A stretch of 64,000 nt of DNA from an uncultured Dehalococcoidia bacterium. Its GTDB lineage: Bacteria > Chloroflexota > Dehalococcoidia > Lucifugimonadales > G958296245. The notes below the pieces were generated by a model. The model made no database searches and was not told where the DNA came from. It was given only the letters and a program-made list of their open reading frames with translations. How positions within the stretch are numbered: the stretch's first letter is position 1; every line of letters starts with the position of its first letter. The position numbers and the translations under genes are program-made. Of the stretch, positions 51,583-60,051 are shown in pieces. The stretch covers positions 1,696,777 through 1,760,776 of the forward strand of contig OY282458.1 in NCBI GenBank assembly GCA_958296245.1. The letters are read 5' to 3'.

Positions 51583-52728
51583 CTACGGCGACCAGGTCCT
51601 GCCCAGTCGGCGAACTGCCTCCAGGTCTAGAGCCGCGCCGAGCCCGGGGCCTTCGGGTAGCCGCAGTCTGCCGTCCTCTACCCGCTCGGCCGGCTGCATC
51701 AGGTCGGCGCGCCAATCTGCTTCGTATAGGGCATATTCCAAGGGCATCGCACCGGGCACGGAGGCCGTGACGTGTCCGCTGGCGAGCAGTGAGACCGGCC
51801 CCGAGGGGCTGTGGAGGGACATTCCCCCTCCGGCCTTGATCGCCGCCAGGCCGGACCGTCTGGCCACAGCCGCGCCGCCGCAGTGTTTGACGTCCGGCAT
51901 GACGACCTTGACCGCTTGGCGCGCGATCAGGTCCGCGAACAGGTCCTCCCCGTATCCGCCCTCGCCTCCGGCCACCGCCACCGGCGCCCGCGCGGCAATC
52001 CGCGCCAGGCCGGCCGCGTCCTCCGTGGGCTGGACAGGCTCCTCGAACCAGCAGATGCCCAACTCGGCCAACTCCTCAGCCACTATGACCGCGGAATCGA
52101 CGTCGAAGCGGCTGTGGCAGTCCACCTTGAAGCTCACGTCCGGCCCCACGGCGTCCCGGACCGCCGCCGCGCGCAGTATGCCGGGGCGGGCCAGCCTGAC
52201 CGCCTCTTCCGGACTGTTGCCCGGGCCGACCTCATCGAACGGGGCACATTTCACCGCCTGGAATCCGTCCCGCACGGCCCGGGCGGCTGCCGCCGCGAAG
52301 TCCGCCGGCGTCCGCTGCGTCGAGAATAGGCCCCGGTTGATGTTCGCGTACAGCGGCACGCTGCTTCGCGGCCGGCCGCCCAAGGCCTCCATCAGGCTGA
52401 CGCCGCCCTTCAGCGCCTGGATAACCGACACCCCGGTACGCAGGGCGCTCACAGCGGTAGCCAAGGCCGTGTCATGCCTCAGTCGGGGGGCGTCTACGCC
52501 CAACATGCTCGGGACATCTTCCTCGCCGGCTATGCCGGCTCCCTTCAGGGAGGCGGCCGCCCCGGCAACCAGTCGTACCACCTCGGCGGTAAGTTCGCCG
52601 GCAGTTATCTCCACGTCCGCTGAGACGCCGCCCGCGTCGTGCAAGCGTGCGAAGGTCCACTCCGTGCGCACGGTCACGACAGCCGAAGCAAACTCGACAC
52701 GGTCCAGCCGCACCGCTTCAGTCGTCAC
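51583..52728 (-). CDS. Mandelate racemase/muconate lactonizing enzyme family (enolase superfamily)
   Basis: A 381-residue enolase-superfamily protein. The barrel residues are in order: Lys160 in VKCAPFD (the second Lys of KxK is replaced by Pro), metal ligands Asp203 (FKVDCHSR), Glu229 (FEEPVQP) and Glu256 (AGGEGG), then His306 in SLHSPSGP. The Asp279-Lys281-His282 segment (DVKHCGG) is near the usual base. It probably acts on a sugar acid or similar carboxylate (dehydration or epimerisation). First of two genes with the MATE exporter. Confidence 0.88.
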   Translation of the reverse strand: MTTEAVRLDRVEFASAVVTVRTEWTFARLHDAGGVSADVEITAGELTAEVVRLVAGAAASLKGAGIAGEEDVPSMLGVDAPRLRHDTALATAVSALRTGVSVIQALKGGVSLMEALGGRPRSSVPLYANINRGLFSTQRTPADFAAAAARAVRDGFQAVKCAPFDEVGPGNSPEEAVRLARPGILRAAAVRDAVGPDVSFKVDCHSRFDVDSAVIVAEELAELGICWFEEPVQPTEDAAGLARIAARAPVAVAGGEGGYGEDLFADLIARQAVKVVMPDVKHCGGAAVARRSGLAAIKAGGGMSLHSPSGPVSLLASGHVTASVPGAMPLEYALYEADWRADLMQPAERVEDGRLRLPEGPGLGAALDLEAVRRLGRTWSP

Positions 52729-53164
52729 TACGGGGCCTCCATTCGGGACGCATCCGGCGGGCGAGTCAAATACCTAAGGTCGGTGGAAAAGCAGCCGGGT
52801 CTGTGCCCTAAGACACAGATGGCGGCTTCAGCGGCAGCGCACGCTAACCGGCGGCTGCCGACTGCACGCGGGCCTAGTCGCCTACCTCGCCGCCCGCGCA
52901 TTATACATGCCCCGCGTTCATGCCGAGATTGCCCGGCTGAATCTCCCGACCTCGAGAGCGTTTAGGAGGAGAGACACCCTCAGACTCCCGGCGTAGGGAC
53001 TCCGCACCTCTGCACTCCCCGTATTTCCGAGGGACACCCCATTATGGGGGTGTGCAAAGGGGGGCTGCTTGGGCTACGATTGAGCGGATCGGCCTGAAGC
53101 GCCGCGCCACGCAGTGGCTTGAATACCTTCCCTTACCATCGAGGTCTAAAACAGGAGGCACAGG
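52729..53164. repeat. Intergenic region with family B repeat copy B7
   Basis: About 435 bases between divergent genes. From 52960 to 53070 lies a minus-oriented family B copy: ACACCCTCAGACTCCCGGCG, CACCTCTGCACTCCCCGTAT, and a second, inverted arm GGGGGTGTGCAAAGGGG at about 53045. The first 230 bases hold no feature I can support. AGGAGG before the next start (53165) is a strong ribosome-binding site. Confidence 0.65.
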
Positions 53165-54097
53165 ATGAACCGCGAAGAGCTGAGGCAACTGATACAAGGG
53201 ACCCTGGTCACGGTACCGACCGCCTTCGATGAGAATATGAACGTCGATCTGGCGCGCATGACCGACCTGACAAGGTGGTGGGTGGAGCAAGGCCTGGGCA
53301 CCAATACCGCGCCCCTGAAGGTGACAGCCGCGATGGGCGAGGGCCCGAACCTCGGCGACGACGAGTGGCCCCACGTCCTGCGCACTGTGGTCAACGCCGC
53401 GGGCAGCGGCGCCGTCGTAATGTGCGCCCTCAAGTCGAAGAATACCCTTCACGCCATCGACGATGCGAAGAGGGCGCAAGACCTCGGCGCCGTCGGTCTG
53501 CAGATCGACCTGCCCTTCTTCCACCACTGCCAGCAGGACGACTACGTGCGGTACTTCACAGACATCTCGGACGCGATCGACATCGGCATCATGATCTACA
53601 ACACACACTGGTTCACCCAGAATCCCCAGCAGGAATCGATGCAGACGGACACGATGCTGAGGATGAAGGACGCAGAGCACGTCGCGGCGCTCAAGTGGTC
53701 CCCTGCCGAGGGGCAGGAATACGACGACATGACGAAAATCGCCCACGTATTCAACATTATCGACAACACCGGCTCGCCCGTCCGGTGCCACAGAAACGGA
53801 GGACGGGGCTACATCAGCAGCCTGATCGCCGTATACCCGCCTCACGACCTGGCGATATGGCGGCTGTTGGAGGAGGGCAAATACGACGAGGCTCAAGCCA
53901 GGTTCGACCGCGTAAGGAGCGCGCTGGCCGATTGGGACGCGAGGACGCGCGCAAAGTCCGGCGGCTACCGGCAGGGCAAGGGGATGATGGCCGCCTTGGG
54001 CCGCCCTGCGGGGCCGCCGCGTCCGCCGACGCTGCCCTTGGACGACGACGAGACCGCGGAGGCCGCCAGGATCATGAAGGGCCTCGGCTGGAGCTAG
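53165..54097 (+). CDS. Dihydrodipicolinate synthase (DapA) family aldolase/lyase, second copy
   Basis: A 310-residue paralogue of the protein at 5.1 kb. Tyr145 in IMIYNTHW and Lys177 in ALKWSP match the class I aldolase pair. The first loop (AAMGEGPNLGDDEW) departs from the GxxGE-S/T pattern, so a role in lysine biosynthesis is unlikely. The C-terminal tail is long and Pro-rich (RPAGPPRPPTLPLDDDE). AGGAGG precedes the ATG. Its stop shares CTAG with the convergent PAC2 gene. Confidence 0.85.
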   Translation: MNREELRQLIQGTLVTVPTAFDENMNVDLARMTDLTRWWVEQGLGTNTAPLKVTAAMGEGPNLGDDEWPHVLRTVVNAAGSGAVVMCALKSKNTLHAIDDAKRAQDLGAVGLQIDLPFFHHCQQDDYVRYFTDISDAIDIGIMIYNTHWFTQNPQQESMQTDTMLRMKDAEHVAALKWSPAEGQEYDDMTKIAHVFNIIDNTGSPVRCHRNGGRGYISSLIAVYPPHDLAIWRLLEEGKYDEAQARFDRVRSALADWDARTRAKSGGYRQGKGMMAALGRPAGPPRPPTLPLDDDETAEAARIMKGLGWS

Positions 54098-55005
54098 CTG
54101 TCATCAGGATTATCCTCTAGCCGCTGGCCCATCTGCTGCAGGAAGCTCTCCACGTCCGGGGCCAGCTCCACCTTCTCCTCCGCACTCTCCGGCGGGGCAG
54201 CCTGGCCCGTGGCGACCTTGTCGTAGTCGGCCTCGAGCTGGCGGATGACCCTGGTTATCTGGGAGTTGTTCTGCACCAGGGAGCTGATGTACTTGTACTG
54301 CTGCTCCCCCTTGGTGAAGTCAACGAGCGAGCTGGGGAAGCCGTATATGGCGCACAGGACCTGCAGGACGCGGGCGGCGGCTTGGTGGTCCTCGTCCAGT
54401 TGGGCATACTGGGGAACATGCACCATCAAGCTCGCCGTGGGCGTACCTGCGGCCTCCAGGTTCTCCATGACGAGGTGTACGATGCTGGTAGGCCCCTGGT
54501 ACGTGTTGCTCCTCTCGGAGATGAGATCCCCGGCCAACCTTACCTGCTCCTCGGAGAAGGTGCCCGTTACGAGAAGGGGCCGGGTGTGGGGAACCGCGTC
54601 GTAGAACCCGCCTATACGGCAGTACTCGCTGACGCCGAAGTGCTGGAGCAGAGCCACGATGGCGTCCGTGTACTCCTCACCTCTGGCGTGCGGCTCTCGG
54701 ATGTGGAGGAAGATGTAATCCTTGGAGCTCTCCGCGTCGAGGCCGTAGTTGACTATGGTATTGGGTATGGATAGTGTACGCCGCCCCTCGACCGACCGCA
54801 TCACCGGCCTATCCCTGGTGAAGTCGAAGAAGTCGCCGGGCCGCGACAGCTTTCCCAACTGTCTGGCGCCCAGGTGCTGCTCGATCTTACTAAGCACCAA
54901 GCGGCCAACCTTGCCGACGTTGACCCACGGCGTGAGCATCGCCAACGCGCGCGGGTCGCGCAGAGAGGGGATGTCGTCGGATACGTCAAATGCGCCTACT
55001 CTCAT
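54094..55005 (-). CDS. PAC2-family protein (proteasome-assembly-chaperone-like)
   Basis: A 303-residue protein of the PAC2/ATP-grasp-like family, related to archaeal and eukaryotic proteasome assembly chaperones. Visible blocks are FDFTRDRPVM, IFLHIREPHARGEEYTDAIVALLQHFGVSEYCRIGGFYDAVPHTRP and TASLMVHVPQYAQLDEDHQAAARVLQVL. Bacteria without proteasomes also have it, and its role there is unclear. No proteasome gene lies in the window. No membrane segment; the C-terminal 40 residues are acidic and probably flexible. Confidence 0.8.
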   Translation of the reverse strand: MRVGAFDVSDDIPSLRDPRALAMLTPWVNVGKVGRLVLSKIEQHLGARQLGKLSRPGDFFDFTRDRPVMRSVEGRRTLSIPNTIVNYGLDAESSKDYIFLHIREPHARGEEYTDAIVALLQHFGVSEYCRIGGFYDAVPHTRPLLVTGTFSEEQVRLAGDLISERSNTYQGPTSIVHLVMENLEAAGTPTASLMVHVPQYAQLDEDHQAAARVLQVLCAIYGFPSSLVDFTKGEQQYKYISSLVQNNSQITRVIRQLEADYDKVATGQAAPPESAEEKVELAPDVESFLQQMGQRLEDNPDDS

Positions 55006-55274
55006 GGGTGGTATCGTGCCAGAGTAGGCCGTCTAATGCAAGGCCAGAGTCGAAATTTTCTAATACGAGGCATAGCTATGGTCAACCACGTGGAGGGCGA
55101 GCAGACCCATGACGTCTGTACCCGTCCGGCCCTGGGCGGACCCTCTCGACACCACACCACTTGGACACTTGATATGGGGGGGGCCGCGGGCATACACTCC
55201 GGGACGAGAGCAGACCGCCGCTAACGGCAATAGGCAGGACCTGAAGGCAGACCACCGCATCATGGCCCCATAGT

Positions 55275-56249
55275 ATGGAATACGTAAGATTCGGCCGGGC
55301 CGGCGTGAAGGTCTCGCGTCTGGCCTTGGGCTTAGGATTCAGAGGAATAAGCTCGCCGGACGAGGCCACCCGGGTCATCGAGCACGCCATCGACTTGGGC
55401 GTCAATCTGATCGACTGCTCCAACTTCTACGGCCTAGCCGACGGGTCCATGCTCTCAGAGGAGATTCTCGCAGGAGTACTGAAAACCCACCGCGACGACC
55501 TGGTAATCACCTCCAAGGTGTTCGGCCGGATCGGCCCCGGACCCAACGACAGCGGCAACTCTCGCCACCACGTCATGAGGGAGGTAGAACGCTCCCTGAG
55601 ACGCCTGGACACCGACCGCATAGACGTCTACCTGCTCCACGGCTACGATGAGGATACCCCGCTCGAAGAGACCCTGCGAGCCTTGGACGACCTGATCACG
55701 CAGGGCAAAGTGCTGTACGCCGGCTGCAGCAACTTCGCCGCCTGGCAGGTCTGCAAGGCGCTATGGACAGCCGACAGGCTCAGCGCCGGCCCGATCATCT
55801 GCGTGCAGCACCCTTACAGTCTGCTCAACCGGGCTATTGAGACCGATCTATTCGGGCTCGTGCGAGATCAGGGGCTGGGGGTCATGGCGTTCAGCCCATT
55901 GGGCGCCGGTCTGCTCAGCGGCGATTACCGCACCGGAACGGCGCCCCCGCCGGGCACGCTCTGGGTGGGCAAGGATAGAGCGCGCTTCCATGCCTCGATG
56001 TCCGGCAGCGCCGTGGCCGTGCTCGGCGAGTTGTCCCGCATAGCGGCGGAACGGGGCAAGACGGTCGCCCAGACTGCTCTGAACTGGGTCATTTCCAAGA
56101 GCGAGGTAACGGTCGCGATATTCGGCTGCGACGGTGTCGAACACCTCGAAGACAATCTCGGCGCAGTGGGTTGGGAACTGAGCGAAGACGAGATGTCGGC
56201 CCTAGACAAGGCGTCCGAGGGAGCCAGCGTCAGCTTCGTCAATCTGTGA
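55275..56249 (+). CDS. Aldo/keto reductase
   Basis: A 324-residue NADPH-dependent reductase. The catalytic tetrad is Asp47, Tyr52 (LIDCSNFYG), Lys81 (ITSKVFG) and His122 (YLLHGYD). SNFAAWQV, VQHPYSLLNR and the C-terminal FGCDGVEHLEDNLGAV are typical of the YajO/general stress protein group. It reduces aldehydes or ketones; substrate open. It is convergent with the Nudix gene, 26 bases apart. Confidence 0.9.
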   Translation: MEYVRFGRAGVKVSRLALGLGFRGISSPDEATRVIEHAIDLGVNLIDCSNFYGLADGSMLSEEILAGVLKTHRDDLVITSKVFGRIGPGPNDSGNSRHHVMREVERSLRRLDTDRIDVYLLHGYDEDTPLEETLRALDDLITQGKVLYAGCSNFAAWQVCKALWTADRLSAGPIICVQHPYSLLNRAIETDLFGLVRDQGLGVMAFSPLGAGLLSGDYRTGTAPPPGTLWVGKDRARFHASMSGSAVAVLGELSRIAAERGKTVAQTALNWVISKSEVTVAIFGCDGVEHLEDNLGAVGWELSEDEMSALDKASEGASVSFVNL

Positions 56250-56275
56250 AGGGCGTGCCGCTCTCGGGTTCGCCG

Positions 56276-56764
56276 TCACCTGTCCCGCCAAGCCCTCAGG
56301 ATGCCGGCGTCGTGAAAGAAGGGGAGCGGCGGCAGCGCGTCCGGGTCGAACAGCGCCGCGTCGCTGACCTCTTCCCCCGCCTGCAGGACGCCCCCGACGA
56401 CCTCCGCCGCGTAGGCCGCCAGCACTATGGGGTCGCCCGTCCTTGAGTAGACGCCGATCAGCCGCGTGACCTCCACGACGAGGCCGGTCTCCTCGCGGAC
56501 CTCCCTGACGGCGGCGTCCTCCACGGCCTCGCCCCGGTCCACGTACCCGGAAGGAAAGCTCCACTCGCCGAGCGCGGGCTCGTTGGCCCTGCGCACCAAC
56601 ACGAGCTTGCCGTCTATCGCTATGAGTACGACGGCGGCCAGCTTGGGATCTAGGAAGACTATGTTCCCGCAGCGAGGGCACCGGGGCCTGGGTTTCCCGT
56701 GGACCGTCTCGACGACCAGACCGTGGCCGCAACGCCCGCAGTAGCTCACGCCCGCTTCCAACAC
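56276..56764 (-). CDS. Nudix hydrolase with N-terminal zinc ribbon (NudC-like)
   Basis: A 162-residue protein. Cys9, Cys12, Cys29 and Cys32 form a zinc ribbon. The Nudix box is complete: Gly73, Glu79, Arg87, Glu88, Glu91, Glu92 and Gly94. The layout resembles NudC-type NADH pyrophosphatase without the N-terminal domain, or small ADP-ribose/NADH hydrolases. Likely cleans up modified or excess nucleotides. Confidence 0.88.
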   Translation of the reverse strand: MLEAGVSYCGRCGHGLVVETVHGKPRPRCPRCGNIVFLDPKLAAVVLIAIDGKLVLVRRANEPALGEWSFPSGYVDRGEAVEDAAVREVREETGLVVEVTRLIGVYSRTGDPIVLAAYAAEVVGGVLQAGEEVSDAALFDPDALPPLPFFHDAGILRAWRDR

Positions 56765-56960
56765 GGCCTCCTCCGTACCATCCCAGCCATGCTACCGGCA
56801 CGGCCCAACGGCGTCTAGGACGCTGTCACTCACCGAACCACGTCTTCACCATGTCTGTATCCGTAGAAGCTGGCCCGGCGCCCTGCCCTCCCCCGCAATA
56901 GATTGGCGGGGACACCCTAACCCTGAACATACTCGTTCCGTAAAGTTCTTATATTGATGA

Positions 56961-56989
56961 TATAATGCGAGTCGGCCCCTTCGGGGCCG
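56961..56989 (+). promoter_or_regulatory. gyrA -10 box followed by a leader hairpin
   Basis: TATAAT at 56961-56966 is the likely -10 of gyrA; no good -35 is visible at 17-18 bp. Transcription would start near 56973, exactly where a stem CGGCCCC-TTC-GGGGCCG begins (56973-56989). The mRNA would thus carry a hairpin at its very 5' end, which can protect transcripts from decay. The gyrA ATG follows at 57027 with AGGGG upstream. Confidence 0.5.
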
Positions 56990-57026
56990 GCGTATCACTA
57001 CCAACCACGTATAGGGGCAACGGCAC

Positions 57027-59552
57027 ATGGTCACGAAAACCGACTTCGGGTACGTCAGACCCACGCAGATCGAAGAGGAGATGCGCAGCTCCTACCTCGA
57101 CTACGCGATGAGCGTAATCGTCTCAAGGGCCCTTCCAGACGTGCGCGACGGACTCAAACCCGTCCAGAGGCGTATCCTCTACGCCATGCATGACATGGGC
57201 ATGCGCTCCGGCTCGGCGTACAAGAAGAGCGCCCGCCTGGTCGGGGAGGTCCTCGGCAAGTACCACCCCCACGGAGAGGCGCCGGTCTACGACGCCATGG
57301 TCCGCATGGCGCAACCCTTCTCCATGAGGCTGCCCCTCGTGGACGGCCAAGGCAACTTCGGCAGCGTCGACAACGACCCGCCTGCCGCCATGCGGTACAC
57401 CGAAGCGCGCCTCTCCCCCGCCGCCGAAATGATGATGGCCAACCTCGACCAGGAAACCGTCGACTTCGTCGACAACTTCGACGGGAGCCTCACCGAACCC
57501 GTCGTCCTGCCGGCCAGGCTCCCAAACCTGCTCATAAACGGCGCAGCCGGAATAGCCGTAGGCATGGCAACCAGCATCCCCCCGCACAACGCAACGGAGA
57601 TCTGCAACGGCGTCATACTACTGATCGACAACCCCGACGCCGCCCTCCCCGACCTCATGAAGCACGTCAAAGGGCCCGATTTCCCCACCGGCGCGACCAT
57701 CATGGGACGCGAGGGCATCAAGAGCGCATACTCCACCGGCAGAGGCCACGTCGTCGTCCGAGCAACCGCCGAAATCGAGGAAACCAAACGCTCCGACAGA
57801 ATGCGCGTGGTTGTGACCGAACTGCCCTATCAGGTCAACAAGGCCGCCCTGATACAAAAGATCGCCGCCCTGATCAAGAGCAAGAAGATCGACGGCATCT
57901 CCGAAATCCGCGACGAGTCCGACCGCAAAGGCATGCGCATCGTCATGGAACTCCGCTCGGGTACGCAGCCCCTCGTCGTGCTGAACAACCTCTACAAGCA
58001 CACCGCCATGCAGAGCACCTTCTCCGCGAACATGCTGGCCCTCGTGGACGGCACCCCCGAAATCGTAACCCTCAAGCAGGCCCTCCAACACTACGTCGAC
58101 TTCCGCAAAGAGGTCGTCAAGCGCCGCTCCCAATTCGAACTCCGCAAAGCACAGGAGCGCGCCCACATACTGGAAGGCCTCAGGGTCGCCCTCTCGAACC
58201 TGGACGCTATCATCGCCCTGATACGGAACGCCAGAGACGCCGAAGAGGCCAGAAACGGCTTGATGGAGCGGTTCGGCCTCGACCAACCACAGGCACAGGC
58301 CATCCTGGACATGCAGCTCCGACGCCTCGCCGCACTGGAACGCGAACGCATCGAGAATGAGTATCAACAGCTCCAGGCCCTGATAAAGGAACTCGAAGAG
58401 CTGATCGGGGACCCGCAAAGGATCCTCGCCGTGGTCCGGTCCGAGACCGAGGAACTCAAGAAGAAGGTCCGCGGCGCCCGACTGACGCGCATCGGCGGCG
58501 ATGCCGAAGAGTTCGACCGCGCCGCGCTGGAACCCCACCAGCAAGTGATCGTAACCCTCAGCAAGGCCGGCTACGTCAAACGCATCCCGGCAACCACCTA
58601 CCGCAGCCAGCACCGAGGGGGCAAGGGCGTCGTCGGCATGACACGCAAGGAGGACGACCCCGTCAACCATATCCTCGTCGTGGACACACACGACACCCTG
58701 CTGTTCTTCACCGACCGCGGCCGGGTGCTCCCTCTGATCTCATATGAACTCAAGGGCGACACCTCCCGCACCACGCGCGGCGTCCCGGTCGTCAACGTCA
58801 TCCCGATCGGCGGCGGCGAGGGCGTCAACTCCGTGATCGGGGTCGCCAACATGCACGAGGAAGACCGCTTCCTCGTCATGGCGACCCGTAAGGGCACGAT
58901 CAAGCGCATAGCTCTGGAGCAAGTCTCATCCGTCCGCCGTTCAGGGCTCATCGTGATGAACCTCCAGCCGGACGACGAACTCGTGGCCGCCCGCCTCGCC
59001 AGAGCCGGCGACGACGTGATGATGGTCTCCCACGGAGGGATGTCCATCCGCTTCCCGGTCGGCGAGGTCCGGTCCCGGCAGCGGGTCGCCGGCGGCGTCC
59101 GAGGCATGGAATTGGGACCGGGCGACTTCATCGTCTCGATGGACGTCGTGGTGCCGGACAGCAAGCTCTTGGTGATCAGCCAGAACGGCTACGGCAAGCT
59201 AACGGACCTGAAGAGATACCGCAGTCAGGGAAGGGGCGGCTCCGGCATAACCACCCTCAAGATAACCCGGAAGACGGGCCCTGTCGCCGCGGCGGAGGTC
59301 ATCGCCGACAGCGACGAACTCTATATAGCCTCCGAGAAGGGCCAGGTGCTCAGGACCAACCTGTCCGAGATACGAAACACCGGAAGGGCAGCCCAGGGCG
59401 TGACGATCTTCAAGCCCCAACCCGGCGACGCCGTGGCGTCCATCGCCTGCGTCCGAGACCTCCAGGAGCTGGAGGCCGCCGCCGCGTCCGGCAAGAATGG
59501 CAAGAACGGTAAGAGCAACGGCCAGATCCCCAAGACCTCCAATCTAGTGTGA
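57027..59552 (+). CDS. gyrA: DNA gyrase subunit A
   Basis: An 841-residue type IIA topoisomerase subunit. The winged-helix region with [16 protein letters not shown] is followed by the catalytic Tyr124 in [10 protein letters not shown]. The coiled-coil tower ends with the Gln/Arg-rich block near residue 430. The C-terminal DNA-wrapping propeller carries the GyrA box as QHRGGKG (528-534), one change from QRRGGKG, which marks it as gyrase, not topoisomerase IV. At positions equal to E. coli Asp82, Ser83 and Ala84 it has Glu84, Ala85 and Pro86. The tail is basic ([10 protein letters not shown]). No gyrB nearby. Confidence 0.96.
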   Translation: MVTKTDFGYVRPTQIEEEMRSSYLDYAMSVIVSRALPDVRDGLKPVQRRILYAMHDMGMRSGSAYKKSARLVGEVLGKYHPHGEAPVYDAMVRMAQPFSMRLPLVDGQGNFGSVDNDPPAAMRYTEARLSPAAEMMMANLDQETVDFVDNFDGSLTEPVVLPARLPNLLINGAAGIAVGMATSIPPHNATEICNGVILLIDNPDAALPDLMKHVKGPDFPTGATIMGREGIKSAYSTGRGHVVVRATAEIEETKRSDRMRVVVTELPYQVNKAALIQKIAALIKSKKIDGISEIRDESDRKGMRIVMELRSGTQPLVVLNNLYKHTAMQSTFSANMLALVDGTPEIVTLKQALQHYVDFRKEVVKRRSQFELRKAQERAHILEGLRVALSNLDAIIALIRNARDAEEARNGLMERFGLDQPQAQAILDMQLRRLAALERERIENEYQQLQALIKELEELIGDPQRILAVVRSETEELKKKVRGARLTRIGGDAEEFDRAALEPHQQVIVTLSKAGYVKRIPATTYRSQHRGGKGVVGMTRKEDDPVNHILVVDTHDTLLFFTDRGRVLPLISYELKGDTSRTTRGVPVVNVIPIGGGEGVNSVIGVANMHEEDRFLVMATRKGTIKRIALEQVSSVRRSGLIVMNLQPDDELVAARLARAGDDVMMVSHGGMSIRFPVGEVRSRQRVAGGVRGMELGPGDFIVSMDVVVPDSKLLVISQNGYGKLTDLKRYRSQGRGGSGITTLKITRKTGPVAAAEVIADSDELYIASEKGQVLRTNLSEIRNTGRAAQGVTIFKPQPGDAVASIACVRDLQELEAAAASGKNGKNGKSNGQIPKTSNLV

Positions 59553-59778
59553 GGATCGAACCAACCGGGGTTTGATGGGTTGCATCCACCCATGAGGGCG
59601 GATGAGGGGTCGAGCCGCCCCAAATGGCAGGCCCGACTCCTCACTCCCCTAACGCTGCCGTACGACCCCGGAGCAACGTTACCGGTAACTTCAACCACGC
59701 TACCCACTCCCGCCATCAGCGCCTCCGACACCTGCACAGATTCCGTTCCGTAGCCTAACATCTTCACTCCATTGACTT
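59553..59778. other. Intergenic region downstream of gyrA
   Basis: About 225 bases before the family A repeat. GGGTTGCATCCACCCATGAG could form a weak terminator-like stem. A minus-strand open frame crosses it but is composed partly of translated repeat and partly of antisense gyrA, so no gene is called. Confidence 0.4.
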
Positions 59779-59954
59779 GAAACTGTTCAGACTCTGTGAG
59801 ACCCGAAAGGGGAAGTCCAGAGAGGTCCTCACCTCCGGCAGGGGGTCTCGGGGATCTGCCCCAAGTTACCAGGGGCGGGCGGGTGGGGATCAAAGACGTC
59901 TGCTTTATCGGGGCTGCCCCGTCGAAAAGTACCTCACGAACCCTGAACGGTTAC
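59779..59954 (+). mobile_element. Family A MITE-like repeat, copy A6 (full length)
   Basis: Starts GAAACTGTTCAGACTCTGTG and ends TCACGAACCCTGAACGGTTA, the two terminal inverted repeats. Inside are AAGTTACCAGGGGCGGGCGG, GATCAAAGACGTCTGC and TTTATCGGGGCTGCCCCGTC. TTCACTC-NN-TTGAC occurs just left (59763) and just right (59961), a possible imperfect duplication of the target. It lies 17 bp before the next gene's -35 box. Confidence 0.85.
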
Positions 59955-59970
59955 GACGCCTTTCACTCTG

Positions 59971-59999
59971 TTGACGCTCCTAGGGGGCGCTGGTACACT
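59971..59999 (+). promoter_or_regulatory. Promoter of the alcohol dehydrogenase gene
   Basis: -35 TTGACG (59971-59976), 17-bp spacer, -10 TACACT (59994-59999). It shares TTGACGCTCC with the apt promoter, which also lies beside a family A repeat. Start of transcription would be near 60006, about 46 bases before the ATG. Confidence 0.55.
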
Positions 60000-60051
60000 C
60001 GCCACCCTAAAAGTGCGGCGCCCTGTTCGAACAGGTATGGGGACGACATAG

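Noticed and set aside
59321-59893. 190-codon minus-strand frame downstream of gyrA
   Set aside because: It is composed of translated family A repeat, intergenic sequence and antisense gyrA.
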